Shown here in pieces: positions 24,332 to 33,273 of a DNA stretch of 64,000 bases (the first letter of the stretch is position 1; each line of letters begins with the position of its first letter). The notes under the pieces were generated by a model, which was given only the letters and a program-made list of their open reading frames with translations, did no database searches and had not been told where the DNA came from. The stretch comes from Micromonospora kangleipakensis (GTDB lineage Bacteria > Actinomycetota > Actinomycetes > Mycobacteriales > Micromonosporaceae), in NCBI RefSeq assembly GCF_004217615.1, contig NZ_SHLD01000001.1, positions 1,054,001 to 1,118,000 of the forward strand, given 5' to 3'. The position numbers and the translations under genes are program-made.

Positions 24332-25240
24332 TCAGGCGCGGCGGGCCAGGGTGGCGCCGAGGGCGGCGCCCACCACGCAGCCCACCCCGAGCAGCTGCGG
24401 CCAGGCCAGCAGCTCGCCCAGGAGCAGCGCGCCGACCAGCGCCGCCACCGCCGGTTCCAGGCTGAGCAGGACCGCGAAGACCCGCGCCGGCAGCCGGCGC
24501 AGGGCGGCCAGCTCCGCCGAGTACGGCAGCACCGACGACAGCAGCGCCACCCCGAGCCCGAGCGCGAGGATCCGGGGGTCGAGCAGCTCCGCGCCGCCCG
24601 ACGCCACCCCGAACGGCAGTACGCAGACCGCGCCCACGGCCATCCCCAGCGCCAGCCCCCGGGTGCCCGGCACGTGCCCGCTCATCGCCTTGCCGAGCAG
24701 CACGTACCCGGCCCAGCCGACCGCGATCAGCGCGCAGAGCAGCAGGCCGACGGCGTCCACGCCGACCCCGCCCAGTCCGGCGAGCAGCAGCACGCCCGTG
24801 CCGGCCAGCGCCGCCCAGAGCACGTCGGTGAACCGGCGGCTGCCCAGCAGCGACACCAGCAGCGGACCGGCGAAGCCGACGGTGACCGCCACCCCGAGCG
24901 GCACCCGCTGCAGGGCGGCGTAGAAGGCGAGGTTCATCGCCGCCATGGCCACCCCGAACGCCCCGACCAGACCGACCGCCCGCCAGCCGAGCCGCAGCGT
25001 GGGCCGGCTCGCCGCGAGCAGGACGAGCGCGCCGAGGCCGAGCCGCAGGGCGGTGGTGCCGCCCGGGCTGGTCGAGGCGAAGAGCTGCTTGGCCACCGCC
25101 GCGCCGACCTGCGTGGAGACCATCCCGAGCAGCATCAGCAACGGCGGCGGTACGGCCTCCGGGCGGCCGAGCGCCGCGGTGAGCCGGACGGCCGGGTGGA
25201 CCGGCAGGGGGCGGGAAGCGTGCGCGTACACCTCGGTCAC
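24332..25240 (-). CDS. EamA/RhtA-family transporter
   Basis: About 302 residues from a GTG at 25240; no clear ribosome binding site, so the start is tentative. Ten membrane segments in two EamA halves are seen, such as AVGLVGAFGVAMAAMNLAF, VDAVGLLLCALIAVGWAGYV and PQLLGVGCVVGAALGATLA. RVPLGVAVTVGFAGPLLVSL and LEPAVAALVGALLLGE are the duplicated family motifs. Predicted metabolite exporter of the inner membrane; substrate unknown. Divergent from the riboswitch-bluB unit. Confidence 0.85.
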   Translation of the reverse strand: MTEVYAHASRPLPVHPAVRLTAALGRPEAVPPPLLMLLGMVSTQVGAAVAKQLFASTSPGGTTALRLGLGALVLLAASRPTLRLGWRAVGLVGAFGVAMAAMNLAFYAALQRVPLGVAVTVGFAGPLLVSLLGSRRFTDVLWAALAGTGVLLLAGLGGVGVDAVGLLLCALIAVGWAGYVLLGKAMSGHVPGTRGLALGMAVGAVCVLPFGVASGGAELLDPRILALGLGVALLSSVLPYSAELAALRRLPARVFAVLLSLEPAVAALVGALLLGELLAWPQLLGVGCVVGAALGATLARRA

Positions 25241-25337
25241 GATGGTCGCGGACCGGGCCCGGCGCGACCGGATTTCCCGCTCCCCGGGCCGGCCCTGCGG
25301 TTCGGGGCGGGCGCTAACATCAGCGGCGGCACGATCA

Positions 25338-25512
25338 TGTGAGGTGCCCCGCGCGAGCGGGGAGAATCGGGAAGCCGGTGCGAATCCGGCACGGGCCCGC
25401 CGCGGTGACCGGGGAGCCACCGTCCACGCGCGTCACGCGCAGCCACTGGCCGTACGGCTGGGAAGGCGGACGGCCAGGCGTCGATCCGGGAGTCCGAAGA
25501 CCGGCCTCGCGT
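25338..25512 (+). ncRNA. Cobalamin riboswitch
   Basis: The leader carries the conserved blocks of the AdoCbl class in order: GAATCGGGAAGCCGGTGCGA with AATCCGGCACGG (25365-25394), CGCGGTGACC (25401-25410), the B12 box AGCCACTGG (25441-25449), CTGGGAAGGC (25458-25467) and GAGTCCGAAGACC (25490-25502). It precedes bluB by about 50 bases with no gene between. Bound cobalamin should lower expression, probably by masking the bluB start region. Confidence 0.9.
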
Positions 25513-25560
25513 CAGCCTGCCCGCCCTTCGGGGTCGGGCCGAGCGCAGCGGGAGCCTGCC

Positions 25561-26181
25561 TTGGATCTGTACGACGTCATCCACCGCCGTCGGGACGTGC
25601 GCGCCGAGTTCACCGGAGCGCCGGTGCCGGACGACACCCTGGACCGCATCCTCACCGCGGCGCACGCCGCGCCGAGCGTCGGCCACACCCAGCCCTGGGA
25701 CTTCATCCTGGTACGCGACCCGGAGACCCGCCGCCGCTTCCACCGGCACGTGCAGGTCGAGCGGGACACCTTCGCCGCCACCCTGGACGGTCCGGCCGCC
25801 GAACGGTTCGCCCGGATCAAGATCGACGGGGTGCTGGAGTCCACGCTCTCGGTCGTCGTCACGTACGACCCCGCGCGGGGCGGCCCGGCCGTGCTCGGCC
25901 GGCACGCCATCGCGGACGCCGGCCTCTACTCGGTCTGCCTGGCCATCCAGAACCTCTGGCTGGCCGCCACCGCCGAAGAGCTCGGCGTCGGTTGGGTCTC
26001 CTTCTACCGGGAGCCGTTCCTGGCCGAGCTGCTCGGCATCCCGGCCGGCGTCCGCCCGGTCGCCTGGCTCTGCCTCGGCCCGGTCACCCACCTGGAGACC
26101 GTCCCCGACCTGGTCCGCCACGGCTGGCGCGCCGGCCGCCCGCTCACCGCCGCGCTGCACACCGACCGCTGGTCCGCCTGA
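25561..26181 (+). CDS. bluB: 5,6-dimethylbenzimidazole synthase
   Basis: 206 residues from the TTG at 25561, supported by GGGAG seven bases upstream. The flavin-destroying nitroreductase-fold enzyme makes the lower ligand of B12 from FMNH2 and oxygen. Features: DVIHRRRDVRAEFTGAPVPD, HAAPSVGHTQPWDFILVRD, VVVTYDPARGGPAVLGRHAI and ELGVGWVSFYREPFLAELLG. The cobalamin riboswitch in its leader strongly supports the assignment over a generic nitroreductase. Confidence 0.9.
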   Translation: MDLYDVIHRRRDVRAEFTGAPVPDDTLDRILTAAHAAPSVGHTQPWDFILVRDPETRRRFHRHVQVERDTFAATLDGPAAERFARIKIDGVLESTLSVVVTYDPARGGPAVLGRHAIADAGLYSVCLAIQNLWLAATAEELGVGWVSFYREPFLAELLGIPAGVRPVAWLCLGPVTHLETVPDLVRHGWRAGRPLTAALHTDRWSA

Positions 26182-26323
26182 CCCGCCTGACCCACCCGCG
26201 CTCCGGCTGCGCCAGCAGGATCGCGCTGTCTCCTGAGAAGGCGGGCGGGTGGTCCGGTTACCGGACGGGTGATTCGCCGCCGCCGCCCGGTTTGGGGCGG
26301 CTCCTGCCGGGAAGTCGGACCGG

Positions 26324-27175
26324 GTGCGTGAACTGCTGACGAAACTCGAACAGGCCTCCGCGCTGGACCGGGTGGGCGACCGGTTGCAGCGCGTCGTCCA
26401 AGCCACCCTGCGCCCGCAGCGGGTCCGGGACGCGCTGCACGGCGTCTGGCTCGGGCACCCGCTGCACCCGGCGATGGTGCAGGTGCCGGTCGGAGCCTGG
26501 ATCTCCGCCGCCGTGGTCGACCTGCTGCCCGGGCAGCGCCGGGCCGCCACCGCGCTGGTCGGGCTCGGCACGGCCAGCGCGGTGCCTGCCGCCCTGGCCG
26601 GGCTCAACGACTGGGCCTCGCTGACCCGCGACCAGCGCCGGGTCGGCCTGGTGCACGCCGCCTCCAACGCCGTCGGGGTGGCCCTCTACGCCGGCTCGCT
26701 GGCCGCCCGGCTGAACGGGCGGCACGGGCTGGGCCGGGCGCTGGCGTACCTGGGGCTCTCCGCGGCGAGCACCGGGGCGTACCTGGGCGGGCACCTGGCG
26801 TACAAGCAGGGGGCGCAGGTCACCCAGAGCGTCTCCGAGCTGCACCTGATCAGCGACGGCTGGCACCCGCTGGCCGACCTGGCCACCCTGCCGCAGCGGG
26901 AGCTGCTCACCCGGGAGGTGGACGACGTCTCGGTGATCCTCTACCGGCACGGCGACGACGTCACCGTGATGCTGGAACGCTGCCCGCACCAGAGCGGCCC
27001 GCTCGGCCAGGGCGAGGTGCAGGAGATCGACGGCCACGCCTGCGTGGTCTGCCCGTGGCACGGCAGCACGTTCCGGCTCAACGGTGGCGAGGTGGTGCAC
27101 GGGCCGTCCGGGAACGACCAGCAGGTCCTGCCGACCCGGGTGGTCAACGGGGTCCTGCAGACCCGACTGCCCTGA
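26324..27175 (+). CDS. DUF2231 membrane domain fused to Rieske [2Fe-2S] domain
   Basis: 283 residues from the GTG at 26324. The N-terminal half has four membrane helices with LGHPLHPAMVQVPVGAWISA, the DUF2231 signature. The C-terminal Rieske domain binds its cluster through RCPHQSGPLGQGEV and VVCPWHGSTFRLNGGEV (C-x-H and C-x2-H). This fusion is common in actinobacteria and is presumed an electron-transfer membrane protein; its partner is unknown. Confidence 0.88.
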   Translation: MRELLTKLEQASALDRVGDRLQRVVQATLRPQRVRDALHGVWLGHPLHPAMVQVPVGAWISAAVVDLLPGQRRAATALVGLGTASAVPAALAGLNDWASLTRDQRRVGLVHAASNAVGVALYAGSLAARLNGRHGLGRALAYLGLSAASTGAYLGGHLAYKQGAQVTQSVSELHLISDGWHPLADLATLPQRELLTREVDDVSVILYRHGDDVTVMLERCPHQSGPLGQGEVQEIDGHACVVCPWHGSTFRLNGGEVVHGPSGNDQQVLPTRVVNGVLQTRLP

Positions 27176-27266
27176 CGCCGACCGCCGGACCGTCGCCGGT
27201 CGCCGGAACGCCCGCCTGCCCGCGAGCGCCGGACCGGCGGCGGTCGGGCCCGGTCGGCCCGGTCGG

Positions 27267-28295
27267 TCAGTCCTTGCGGTGCCGGCCGCTGGAGAGCGCC
27301 CGCCCGGCGGTCCGGACCACCGGCCGCCGCCGCAGGCCGAGCACCGCGCCGATCTGCGCGCCGACGATGCTCGCCACCGCCAGCACCGCCGAGATCGCCA
27401 GCGGCCGGTTGATGCCCTCGTCGGTGATCGCCCGGGACGCACCGGCGGCCATCGCGGGCGGCTGTCCCACCGGCCCGTCGACATCCGGCGCGGGTTGCTG
27501 CGGCGTCACGTCGGACGGCTGCGGAGCGGTCGGCGTACGGGAGGCCGGGGCGGGGCGGGTGGGCGTCGCCGGACGGACCACCAGGCGGCCGGTGGCGTGC
27601 GTACGGGCGCCCTCGTCGACCGCGCTGGCGGGCAGTTTCAGCAGCTGACCGGCGCGGATCCGGTCCGGATCGGCGAGCCGGTTGAGCCGGGCAACCTCCC
27701 GGTAGCGGTCGAAGTCGTCGAGGTAGCGTTCGGCCACCTCGCCCAGGTAGTCGCCCTTCGCCACCCGGTACACCGGCGGCGCGGCCCGCCCCGGCAGCAG
27801 CCCGCCGGTGGCGGACGTGGTCGGCGCGGCCGAGCTGGCGGCCGTCGACGCGGTCGGGAAGGCCGACGCGGTGGCGACCGGCGGGGCGGCCAGGGTGGCG
27901 GCGCTCGCGGCGACCGGGGTCGCGGCGAGGATCAGCGCCACCGAGCCGACCAGCGCTGCGGCCGCCCGCTGCTGCCGGCGCATCCCGGGCAGCCGGGGCG
28001 CCGGCCGGTGCAGCGTCTGCGCCCCCAGCTCCAGCAGGACGGAGAAGGCGAACGTCGCCCAGCCGAACCAGCCGACCACCGCCAGCGCCCGCAGGAAGAG
28101 CTGCCCGTCGTCCCGGCTGGTCAGCGTCGTACCGATCTCGGCGAGGGTGGGCAGGTGGTCGGGGAGCGGGTTACCGGCGAAGGCGAGCAGCGCGATCGGC
28201 GCGCCGGCCAGCACCGCGCAGAGCACGACGAGGGAGCCGAGCCCGGTGAGGACCTGGCCGGTCCGCCGTACGGCGGACCGTTGCGGTGCGGCCAT
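27267..28295 (-). CDS. LysM-domain membrane protein of the Tad locus
   Basis: 342 residues. Two or three N-terminal membrane segments (VLTGLGSLVVLCAVLAGAP, FLRALAVVGWFGWATFAFSV), an Ala/Pro/Thr-rich stretch, and a LysM domain at about 175-222 (YRVAKGDYLGEVAERYLDDF, with VARLNRLADPDRIRAGQLL). A last helix near the C-terminus is followed by a basic tail. LysM binds peptidoglycan, so it may anchor or guide the pilus through the wall. Last gene of the operon. Confidence 0.8.
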   Translation of the reverse strand: MAAPQRSAVRRTGQVLTGLGSLVVLCAVLAGAPIALLAFAGNPLPDHLPTLAEIGTTLTSRDDGQLFLRALAVVGWFGWATFAFSVLLELGAQTLHRPAPRLPGMRRQQRAAAALVGSVALILAATPVAASAATLAAPPVATASAFPTASTAASSAAPTTSATGGLLPGRAAPPVYRVAKGDYLGEVAERYLDDFDRYREVARLNRLADPDRIRAGQLLKLPASAVDEGARTHATGRLVVRPATPTRPAPASRTPTAPQPSDVTPQQPAPDVDGPVGQPPAMAAGASRAITDEGINRPLAISAVLAVASIVGAQIGAVLGLRRRPVVRTAGRALSSGRHRKD

Positions 28296-28309
28296 GGCTG
28301 CCTTCCTTC

Positions 28310-28741
28310 CTACGGCGCCCCGGTGAGCGCCCGCGCGGTGGCCTCACCGGTGACGGTGACGGTGTTGTCGAAGCCGAACAGGCCGAGCAGGTCCCGGCGG
28401 TAGGTGATGCGGACGCGTACCTGGATCTGCTTCTCGCCGTCGACCACCGGGAAGCTGACCTCGTGGCCGCGCACGCCGCGCGCGGCGGCGAGGTAGTCCG
28501 CGACGGCGGTCCGGGCGCTCGCCTCGTCGATCTCCTTCGGGCCGCCCTCGATCGCCCGCGCCCGGTCGATCATCTGGCCGCCGCTGCGGGCCGCCTCCGC
28601 GGCGAGGTCGTCCGCGCGCTGCAACGAGCGCAACTGCCCGGCCCCGTCGTAGGCGAGCCCGATGATGACGAGCACGCCGGTCATCGCAGCGGCGAGGAAG
28701 AGGCTGACCCGGCCGCTCTCCCGGACCGTCCACCCGGTCAT
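28310..28741 (-). CDS. TadG-like pilus-assembly protein
   Basis: 143 residues with a single N-terminal membrane helix (VSLFLAAAMTGVLVIIGLAY) and a DGAGQLRSLQRADDLAAEAA segment typical of TadG/Tad pseudopilin-like proteins. The extracytoplasmic C-terminus is beta-rich (ITYRRDLLGLFGFDNTVTVT). Overlaps the upstream gene by four bases. Confidence 0.7.
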   Translation of the reverse strand: MTGWTVRESGRVSLFLAAAMTGVLVIIGLAYDGAGQLRSLQRADDLAAEAARSGGQMIDRARAIEGGPKEIDEASARTAVADYLAAARGVRGHEVSFPVVDGEKQIQVRVRITYRRDLLGLFGFDNTVTVTGEATARALTGAP

Positions 28742-29205
28742 CGGCGGCTCCGGTAGGTGTCCAGCGGCGAGGTGAAGGTGGCGGCGACGGCCTTGCCGCC
28801 CGGCACCCCGGGGGCGCGCAGGTCGGCGAAGGAGACGGTGCAGCTCACCGTGACCGTGACGGTCGCCGGCACGCCCGGCGCGCTGCGGTACGCCCGCTCG
28901 AAGGTGGTCCGCGTCCTTCCCACCGAGCCGCTGAGCGACAGCGCCGGCTCGCCCGAGCAGTTCAGGCCCCGCCAGTCGAGCTGTCGCCGGGCCGCCTCGA
29001 CGGCGGCGGCCCGGCCTGTGCGGGCGTCCCGGGCGATCGAGGCGGCCCGGGCGGCGTCGTGCGCGGCCGACTCCACCGCCTCGTCGGCGACCGCGGTCCG
29101 GCCCGCCACCCCGGCCAGCACCATCAGCGCGATGAAGGCCGGGGCGAGCACCGCCACCTCGATCGAGACGGAACCCCGATCGGGCCGGTCGACCATCCGC
29201 CTCAC
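28738..29205 (-). CDS. TadE-family protein
   Basis: 155 residues from a GTG at 29205 coupled to the upstream stop. RGSVSIEVAVLAPAFIALMV is the TadE N-terminal hydrophobic motif with its leading Glu. The remainder is extracellular with two Cys (NCSGEP and VSCTVSF), possibly disulfide-linked. Pseudopilin-like minor component. Confidence 0.8.
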   Translation of the reverse strand: MRRMVDRPDRGSVSIEVAVLAPAFIALMVLAGVAGRTAVADEAVESAAHDAARAASIARDARTGRAAAVEAARRQLDWRGLNCSGEPALSLSGSVGRTRTTFERAYRSAPGVPATVTVTVSCTVSFADLRAPGVPGGKAVAATFTSPLDTYRSRR

Positions 29206-29693
29206 CCCGTCGTCCAGCGTTCGATGGTGCCGTGGGCGGTCTGCCGGACCGGGAAGCTGACCCCCGGGATGACCGACAGGGACCGGCCGCTGACCGTGCA
29301 GGTGACCTCGGTGGCGCCGGCGACGCAGGTCGGGCCGGCGGCCTCCCAGCCGACCAGCCAGTCACCGGCCGCCCGCAGGAAACGGGTGGCCCGGGCCTCC
29401 CCGGCGCCGGGCGGCGCCTGGACGACCCGTTGGGCGTTCACTCCGCTCTGCGCCGCGTTCAGCGCGGTGGAGCGGGCGACGAACCAGACGGCGAGCTGGA
29501 TCGAGGCGAAGAGCAGCACCAGGATCACCGGCATCAGCACCGCCAGCTCCACCGGGTTCGCGCCCCGGTCCGCCCCGCCCTCGGCGAGCCGCCGCCGGAT
29601 GGCGTCGCAGAGCCGCCCCGGTCCGCGGGGGCCGGCGGGCCGATCGGCGGCTGCCGACCGGCTCCGGTCCGTACGAGCGGGGCGGTCCATCAC
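29202..29693 (-). CDS. TadE-family protein (second copy)
   Basis: 163 residues from a GTG at 29693 overlapping the pilin gene stop. GANPVELAVLMPVILVLLFA is the TadE helix; a basic N-terminal extension of about 44 residues precedes it. Two Cys in the C-terminal part (TCVAGATEVTCTV). Paired TadE genes are usual in actinobacterial Tad loci. Confidence 0.8.
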   Translation of the reverse strand: MMDRPARTDRSRSAAADRPAGPRGPGRLCDAIRRRLAEGGADRGANPVELAVLMPVILVLLFASIQLAVWFVARSTALNAAQSGVNAQRVVQAPPGAGEARATRFLRAAGDWLVGWEAAGPTCVAGATEVTCTVSGRSLSVIPGVSFPVRQTAHGTIERWTTG

Positions 29694-29890
29694 GGCGCGG
29701 TGTTGTTCGGGATGGCGTTCATCCAGTTGTTCGCCTTGGTCAGGGCGAGCGCGGTGACCGCCATGGCGACCGCGACCAGCCCGAAGATGATCACGGCGGT
29801 CGGCACCGGGCTGTCGCCCCGCTCGGTGTCGCGGCGCAGCTCGGCCAGCCGGGTCGCCACCGCGGCATGCAGACAGGTGTAGAAGTACAT
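29690..29890 (-). CDS. Flp-type pilin-like small protein
   Basis: 66 residues from the ATG at 29890 with AAGGAGA upstream. TRLAELRRDTERGDSPVPTA precedes a single helix VIIFGLVAVAMAVTALALTK. The position between TadC and TadE and the size fit a pilin subunit, although the classic GxxxxEY prepilin cleavage motif is not clear. The structural pilin may be this or lie elsewhere. Confidence 0.6.
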   Translation of the reverse strand: MYFYTCLHAAVATRLAELRRDTERGDSPVPTAVIIFGLVAVAMAVTALALTKANNWMNAIPNNTAP

Positions 29891-29913
29891 GGCGTTCTCC
29901 TTCTCGGTTCGGT

Positions 29914-30777
29914 TCACAGGCGGGCGAGGAACGGATAGACGGCGAAGCCGAGCAGGACGAAGACCAGCAGCGAGCCGGGGATGTCCAGCCGGCTGGTCAC
30001 CCCCTCGGCCCGGGCCAGGTTGTCGGTGCGGATCTGGTCGCGCAGCGAGTCGGCCCGGCTGCGCAGGGTCTCGTGCACCTGCGCCCCCTCGCTGCCCGAG
30101 GAGCGCATGATCGCGCCGACGTCGCCGAGCTCCGGGATGCCGATCCGGTCGGCCAGCTCCTGGAGCTCGTCCCAGGGCGAGTGCATCTGCAACTGGGCGA
30201 TCCGCAGCGACTCGCGGATCCGGTCGAAGACCCAGCCGTCGCAGACCGCCGCCGCCCGCTCCAGCGACTGTACCGGGCCGTGCGCGGCGGAGAGCTGCAA
30301 CGCCACCAGGTCGAGGTAGGTGCAGACCGCCTGGCGGAACTCGTCCCGCGCGGCGTCCGCCTTCGTCAGCACCGCGCGGTGCGCGAGCAGGCCGGCGACC
30401 AGCGCCATCCCCAGGCTGCCCAGCACCGGTACGACCACCGGGACCGACACCCCGCCCGCGAAGAGCGCGGCCGACGCCAGTGCCGGGGTGGCGAAGCCGA
30501 CCAGCGCGGAGAGCAGCACCGACAGGGCGTACTGCTCGGGCGTCCGGTCGATCAGCGCGAGCTGCCGGTGCGGCGGACGCAGCCAGCGGGAGAATCCGCC
30601 CAACCAGTGCGGCCCGCTGCCGGCCACCGGGGCCTGGCCGGGCGGCTGGTGCAGCCGGCGCAGCGCCGGGCCGAGCGCCGGGGTGGCCGGCAGCGCCTCG
30701 CGTACCACGAGGAAGAGGCCGAGGCCGACGACCGCCCCGCCGACCACGGCGATGGTGAGCTGCCAGTTCAGAATCAT
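29914..30777 (-). CDS. tadC: Type II secretion F-domain protein TadC
   Basis: 287 residues. Membrane helices at both ends (LTIAVVGGAVVGLGLFLVV, SLLVFVLLGFAVYPFLARL) and two in the middle. The T2SSF cytoplasmic domain shows EFRQAVCTYLDLVALQLSAA and MRSSGSEGAQVHETLRSRAD. Inner-membrane platform protein partnered with TadB. Confidence 0.85.
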   Translation of the reverse strand: MILNWQLTIAVVGGAVVGLGLFLVVREALPATPALGPALRRLHQPPGQAPVAGSGPHWLGGFSRWLRPPHRQLALIDRTPEQYALSVLLSALVGFATPALASAALFAGGVSVPVVVPVLGSLGMALVAGLLAHRAVLTKADAARDEFRQAVCTYLDLVALQLSAAHGPVQSLERAAAVCDGWVFDRIRESLRIAQLQMHSPWDELQELADRIGIPELGDVGAIMRSSGSEGAQVHETLRSRADSLRDQIRTDNLARAEGVTSRLDIPGSLLVFVLLGFAVYPFLARL

Positions 30778-30829
30778 GGGAGCCGCCTTTCGTTCGCGAC
30801 TGCGGGGCTCGCAAGCTCACTCCTCGCGT

Positions 30830-31729
30830 TCACGCGATCGCCTGCTCCAGGTCGGGGGCGGGCAGGAAGCGCGCCGGGCGGGGCGGCTGGCTCATTGAGC
30901 GCACCCAGACCAGCAACCCGACGAACGCGGTGCCGAGCACCGCCATCACCAGCTGGCCGACCACCGTCCCGTACGGCTGCACGTACTCGCGGTTGACCAG
31001 CCCGTACGCGAGGGTGGCCAGGGTCATCCCGGTGAGGAAGCGGACCGCGAACCGGGGCTGGGTGCGCTTCGCCTCGATCTCCCGCCGGGTGGCCACCTCG
31101 GCGGAGGCGGCCGAGGCGATCGAGCCGAGCACGTCACCGAGGCGCTCGCCACGGTCGGTCAGGTGCAGGATCAGCGCGGCCACCACCTGGTCGCAGACCG
31201 GGTCGCCGATCTCGTCGGCGAAGGCGAGCAGGGCGGCCCGGGCCAGCCAGCCGGCCTGGAGCCGGGCGGCGAGGGCGCGTACCTCCTCCTGGATCTCGTC
31301 GGGCGCCGTGGCGATGGTGCCGATGATGGCCTGCTGGAGGCCCTGCCCGGTGCCGGAGATGTCCTTGAGCCGGCGGGTCCATTCGCCGACCGCCTCGATC
31401 CGGGCGATGGCCCGCTGCTCGGCCCGACCGACCGCGAAGAGCCACGGCACGCCGGGCACCGCCAGGGCCACCAGCAGACCCACCACCGGCAGCCCGGTGG
31501 ACAGGAAGGCAAGCGCGCCGGCCAGCACCGCGCCGCCGAAGAGCAGCTGGTGGTTGCGCTGCTCCCGCCGGCTCGCCCCGGAACCCGTCCAGAGTCGACG
31601 CAGCCCCCGGCCCGCGCCGGGTGTCGTCCCGGCTGGTCGGGTGGTGCCGACCAGGGCGACCACGGCCAGCACCAGACCGGCTACGCACGCCGCCCCGGAG
31701 ACCAGCGCGATCAGCTGGAGAGTCGTCAT
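30830..31729 (-). CDS. tadB: Type II secretion F-domain protein TadB
   Basis: 299 residues from the ATG at 31729, overlapping the ATPase stop by four bases. Helices at LIALVSGAACVAGLVLAVVA, LLVALAVPGVPWLF and FLTGMTLATLAYGLV; the T2SSF domain has ERLGDVLGSIASAASAEVA with RREIEAKRTQPRFAVRFL. Forms the platform with TadC. A 52-base gap separates the two. Confidence 0.85.
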   Translation of the reverse strand: MTTLQLIALVSGAACVAGLVLAVVALVGTTRPAGTTPGAGRGLRRLWTGSGASRREQRNHQLLFGGAVLAGALAFLSTGLPVVGLLVALAVPGVPWLFAVGRAEQRAIARIEAVGEWTRRLKDISGTGQGLQQAIIGTIATAPDEIQEEVRALAARLQAGWLARAALLAFADEIGDPVCDQVVAALILHLTDRGERLGDVLGSIASAASAEVATRREIEAKRTQPRFAVRFLTGMTLATLAYGLVNREYVQPYGTVVGQLVMAVLGTAFVGLLVWVRSMSQPPRPARFLPAPDLEQAIA

Positions 31730-33273
31730 GAGGTCGACCGCCGGTCGAGTCGGGTGTGCCGGTGGCGCCGCCAGGCTCCGGTGCCGGCCTCGATGAAGCG
31801 GGTCAGCAGCCGGGCGTCGTAGCCCACCCGCAGGAGCTGGTCGCGGATCCGCTCGGGCAGGTGACGGGGGACCGCCCGGCCGTCCGGGCCCGGTCCGAAG
31901 ACCGAGGTGGTGGTGATCCGGTTGCCCTCGCTCACCCCGATCACCTCCTCCACGTGGGAGACGAACCGGTGCTTGCGGCCGCCGATCGCGGTCTCGTCCT
32001 CGACGGTGACGTAGACGATCAGGTCCAGCGCGTTGCCGGCCATCCGGCGGGCCTGGTCGACCGTCATCTCCCGGCCGTGGGCCAGCGCCAGCTCGATGAT
32101 CCGCTCGCTCACCCCGGCCGGCGTACGGGCGTGGATGGTGCACATCGACCCGCGGCTGGTGGTCATCGCCTGGAGCATCGGCACGATCTCCCGGGACCGG
32201 ACCTCGCCGACGATGATCCGCAGCACGCCCATCCGCAGCGAGACCGGGATCAGGTCGGCGATGCTCACCTCGCCGGCCGGCCGCCCGTCCAGGCCGCGCT
32301 CGCCGTGCCCCTCCCGGGACTCGAAGCTCATCACCGCCCGGTGCTTCTGCCCCCGGCGGGCCGGCAGCAGCTCCCGGCTCTCCTCCAGCAGCACGTACGG
32401 CTCGTCGGCCGGAATCTCGTCCATCAGCGCCCGGATGACGGTGGTCTTCCCGGCCCCGGCCAGCCCGGCGACCATGATGTTCAGCCCGGCCCGCATCGAG
32501 GCGCGGAGGAAGTCGCGCAGCAGTGGATCGATCATCTCGTCCAGGTCGGGCCGGCTGCCGGCGATCTCCTCCAGGCTGACGTCCAGCGTGTTGTGCTTGC
32601 GGATCACCGCGTACGGGCGGTGGCTGACCAGGAAGACCGCGGCGAGCCGGCTGCCGTCGGGCAGTTGCAGGTCGAGCGTCGGCTTCGAGGTCGACAGGGA
32701 ACGCTCGGTCGCGCCGGCCCGGCGGGCCGCCGCCTGGAGGATCTCCACCAGCTCGTCGTCGCTGTCGGCGATCGGCTCGACCCAGTCCACCCCGCCGCCG
32801 TGCCGGGTGATCCGCACCTGGTCGCAGCCGAGGATGTGCACCTCCTCGATCGTGTCGTCGACCAGCAGCGTCTGGAGCCGGCCGAGACCGACCAGCTCGG
32901 CGGTCACCTGGTCGAGCAGGAGCCGTTCGGCGTCGGCCGGCATCGGGGTGCCGGCCCGGCGCACCGAGTCGGCGTACGCGGAGACCACCGCGACGGCGAG
33001 CCGGGCGCGCTCGACCTCCTCGGCGTCCGCGTCGAACTCCCGGCCGCGCTGCCAGAGGGTGAGCCGTTCGCTCAGCTCCCGGCGCAGCTCGCGGACCACC
33101 GCGAAGTCGACCCGGGGGCGGGGCGGCGGCGCCACCCGGTGTGGCGGGCCGACCGCGACCGGGGGCGGCGCGGGGTGGTGGTGCCGACCGTTCGGCGGGG
33201 GGAGCGGCGGTGCCGTGGAGGTGGCCCCCGGCTGCTGCCCGCGCGGGTCGTGGGAGACCGGCTCAAACCGCAC
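31726..33273 (-). CDS. cpaF: CpaF/TadA secretion ATPase
   Basis: 515 residues from a GTG at 33273. Walker A is VAGLAGAGKTTVIRALMDE, the Walker B area RIIVGEVRSREIV, and a His box lies in TIHARTPAGVSERI. The first 60 residues are Pro/His-rich and probably disordered. Powers pilus assembly in the cytoplasm. Overlaps the CpaE-like gene by 11 bases. Confidence 0.92.
   Translation of the reverse strand: MRFEPVSHDPRGQQPGATSTAPPLPPPNGRHHHPAPPPVAVGPPHRVAPPPRPRVDFAVVRELRRELSERLTLWQRGREFDADAEEVERARLAVAVVSAYADSVRRAGTPMPADAERLLLDQVTAELVGLGRLQTLLVDDTIEEVHILGCDQVRITRHGGGVDWVEPIADSDDELVEILQAAARRAGATERSLSTSKPTLDLQLPDGSRLAAVFLVSHRPYAVIRKHNTLDVSLEEIAGSRPDLDEMIDPLLRDFLRASMRAGLNIMVAGLAGAGKTTVIRALMDEIPADEPYVLLEESRELLPARRGQKHRAVMSFESREGHGERGLDGRPAGEVSIADLIPVSLRMGVLRIIVGEVRSREIVPMLQAMTTSRGSMCTIHARTPAGVSERIIELALAHGREMTVDQARRMAGNALDLIVYVTVEDETAIGGRKHRFVSHVEEVIGVSEGNRITTTSVFGPGPDGRAVPRHLPERIRDQLLRVGYDARLLTRFIEAGTGAWRRHRHTRLDRRSTS

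Noticed and set aside
13912-28295. Single large biosynthetic gene cluster around the carotenoid genes
   Set aside because: Beyond crtE, crtI, idi, crtB and litR the neighbours are unrelated single genes; no cyclase or tailoring enzyme is present.
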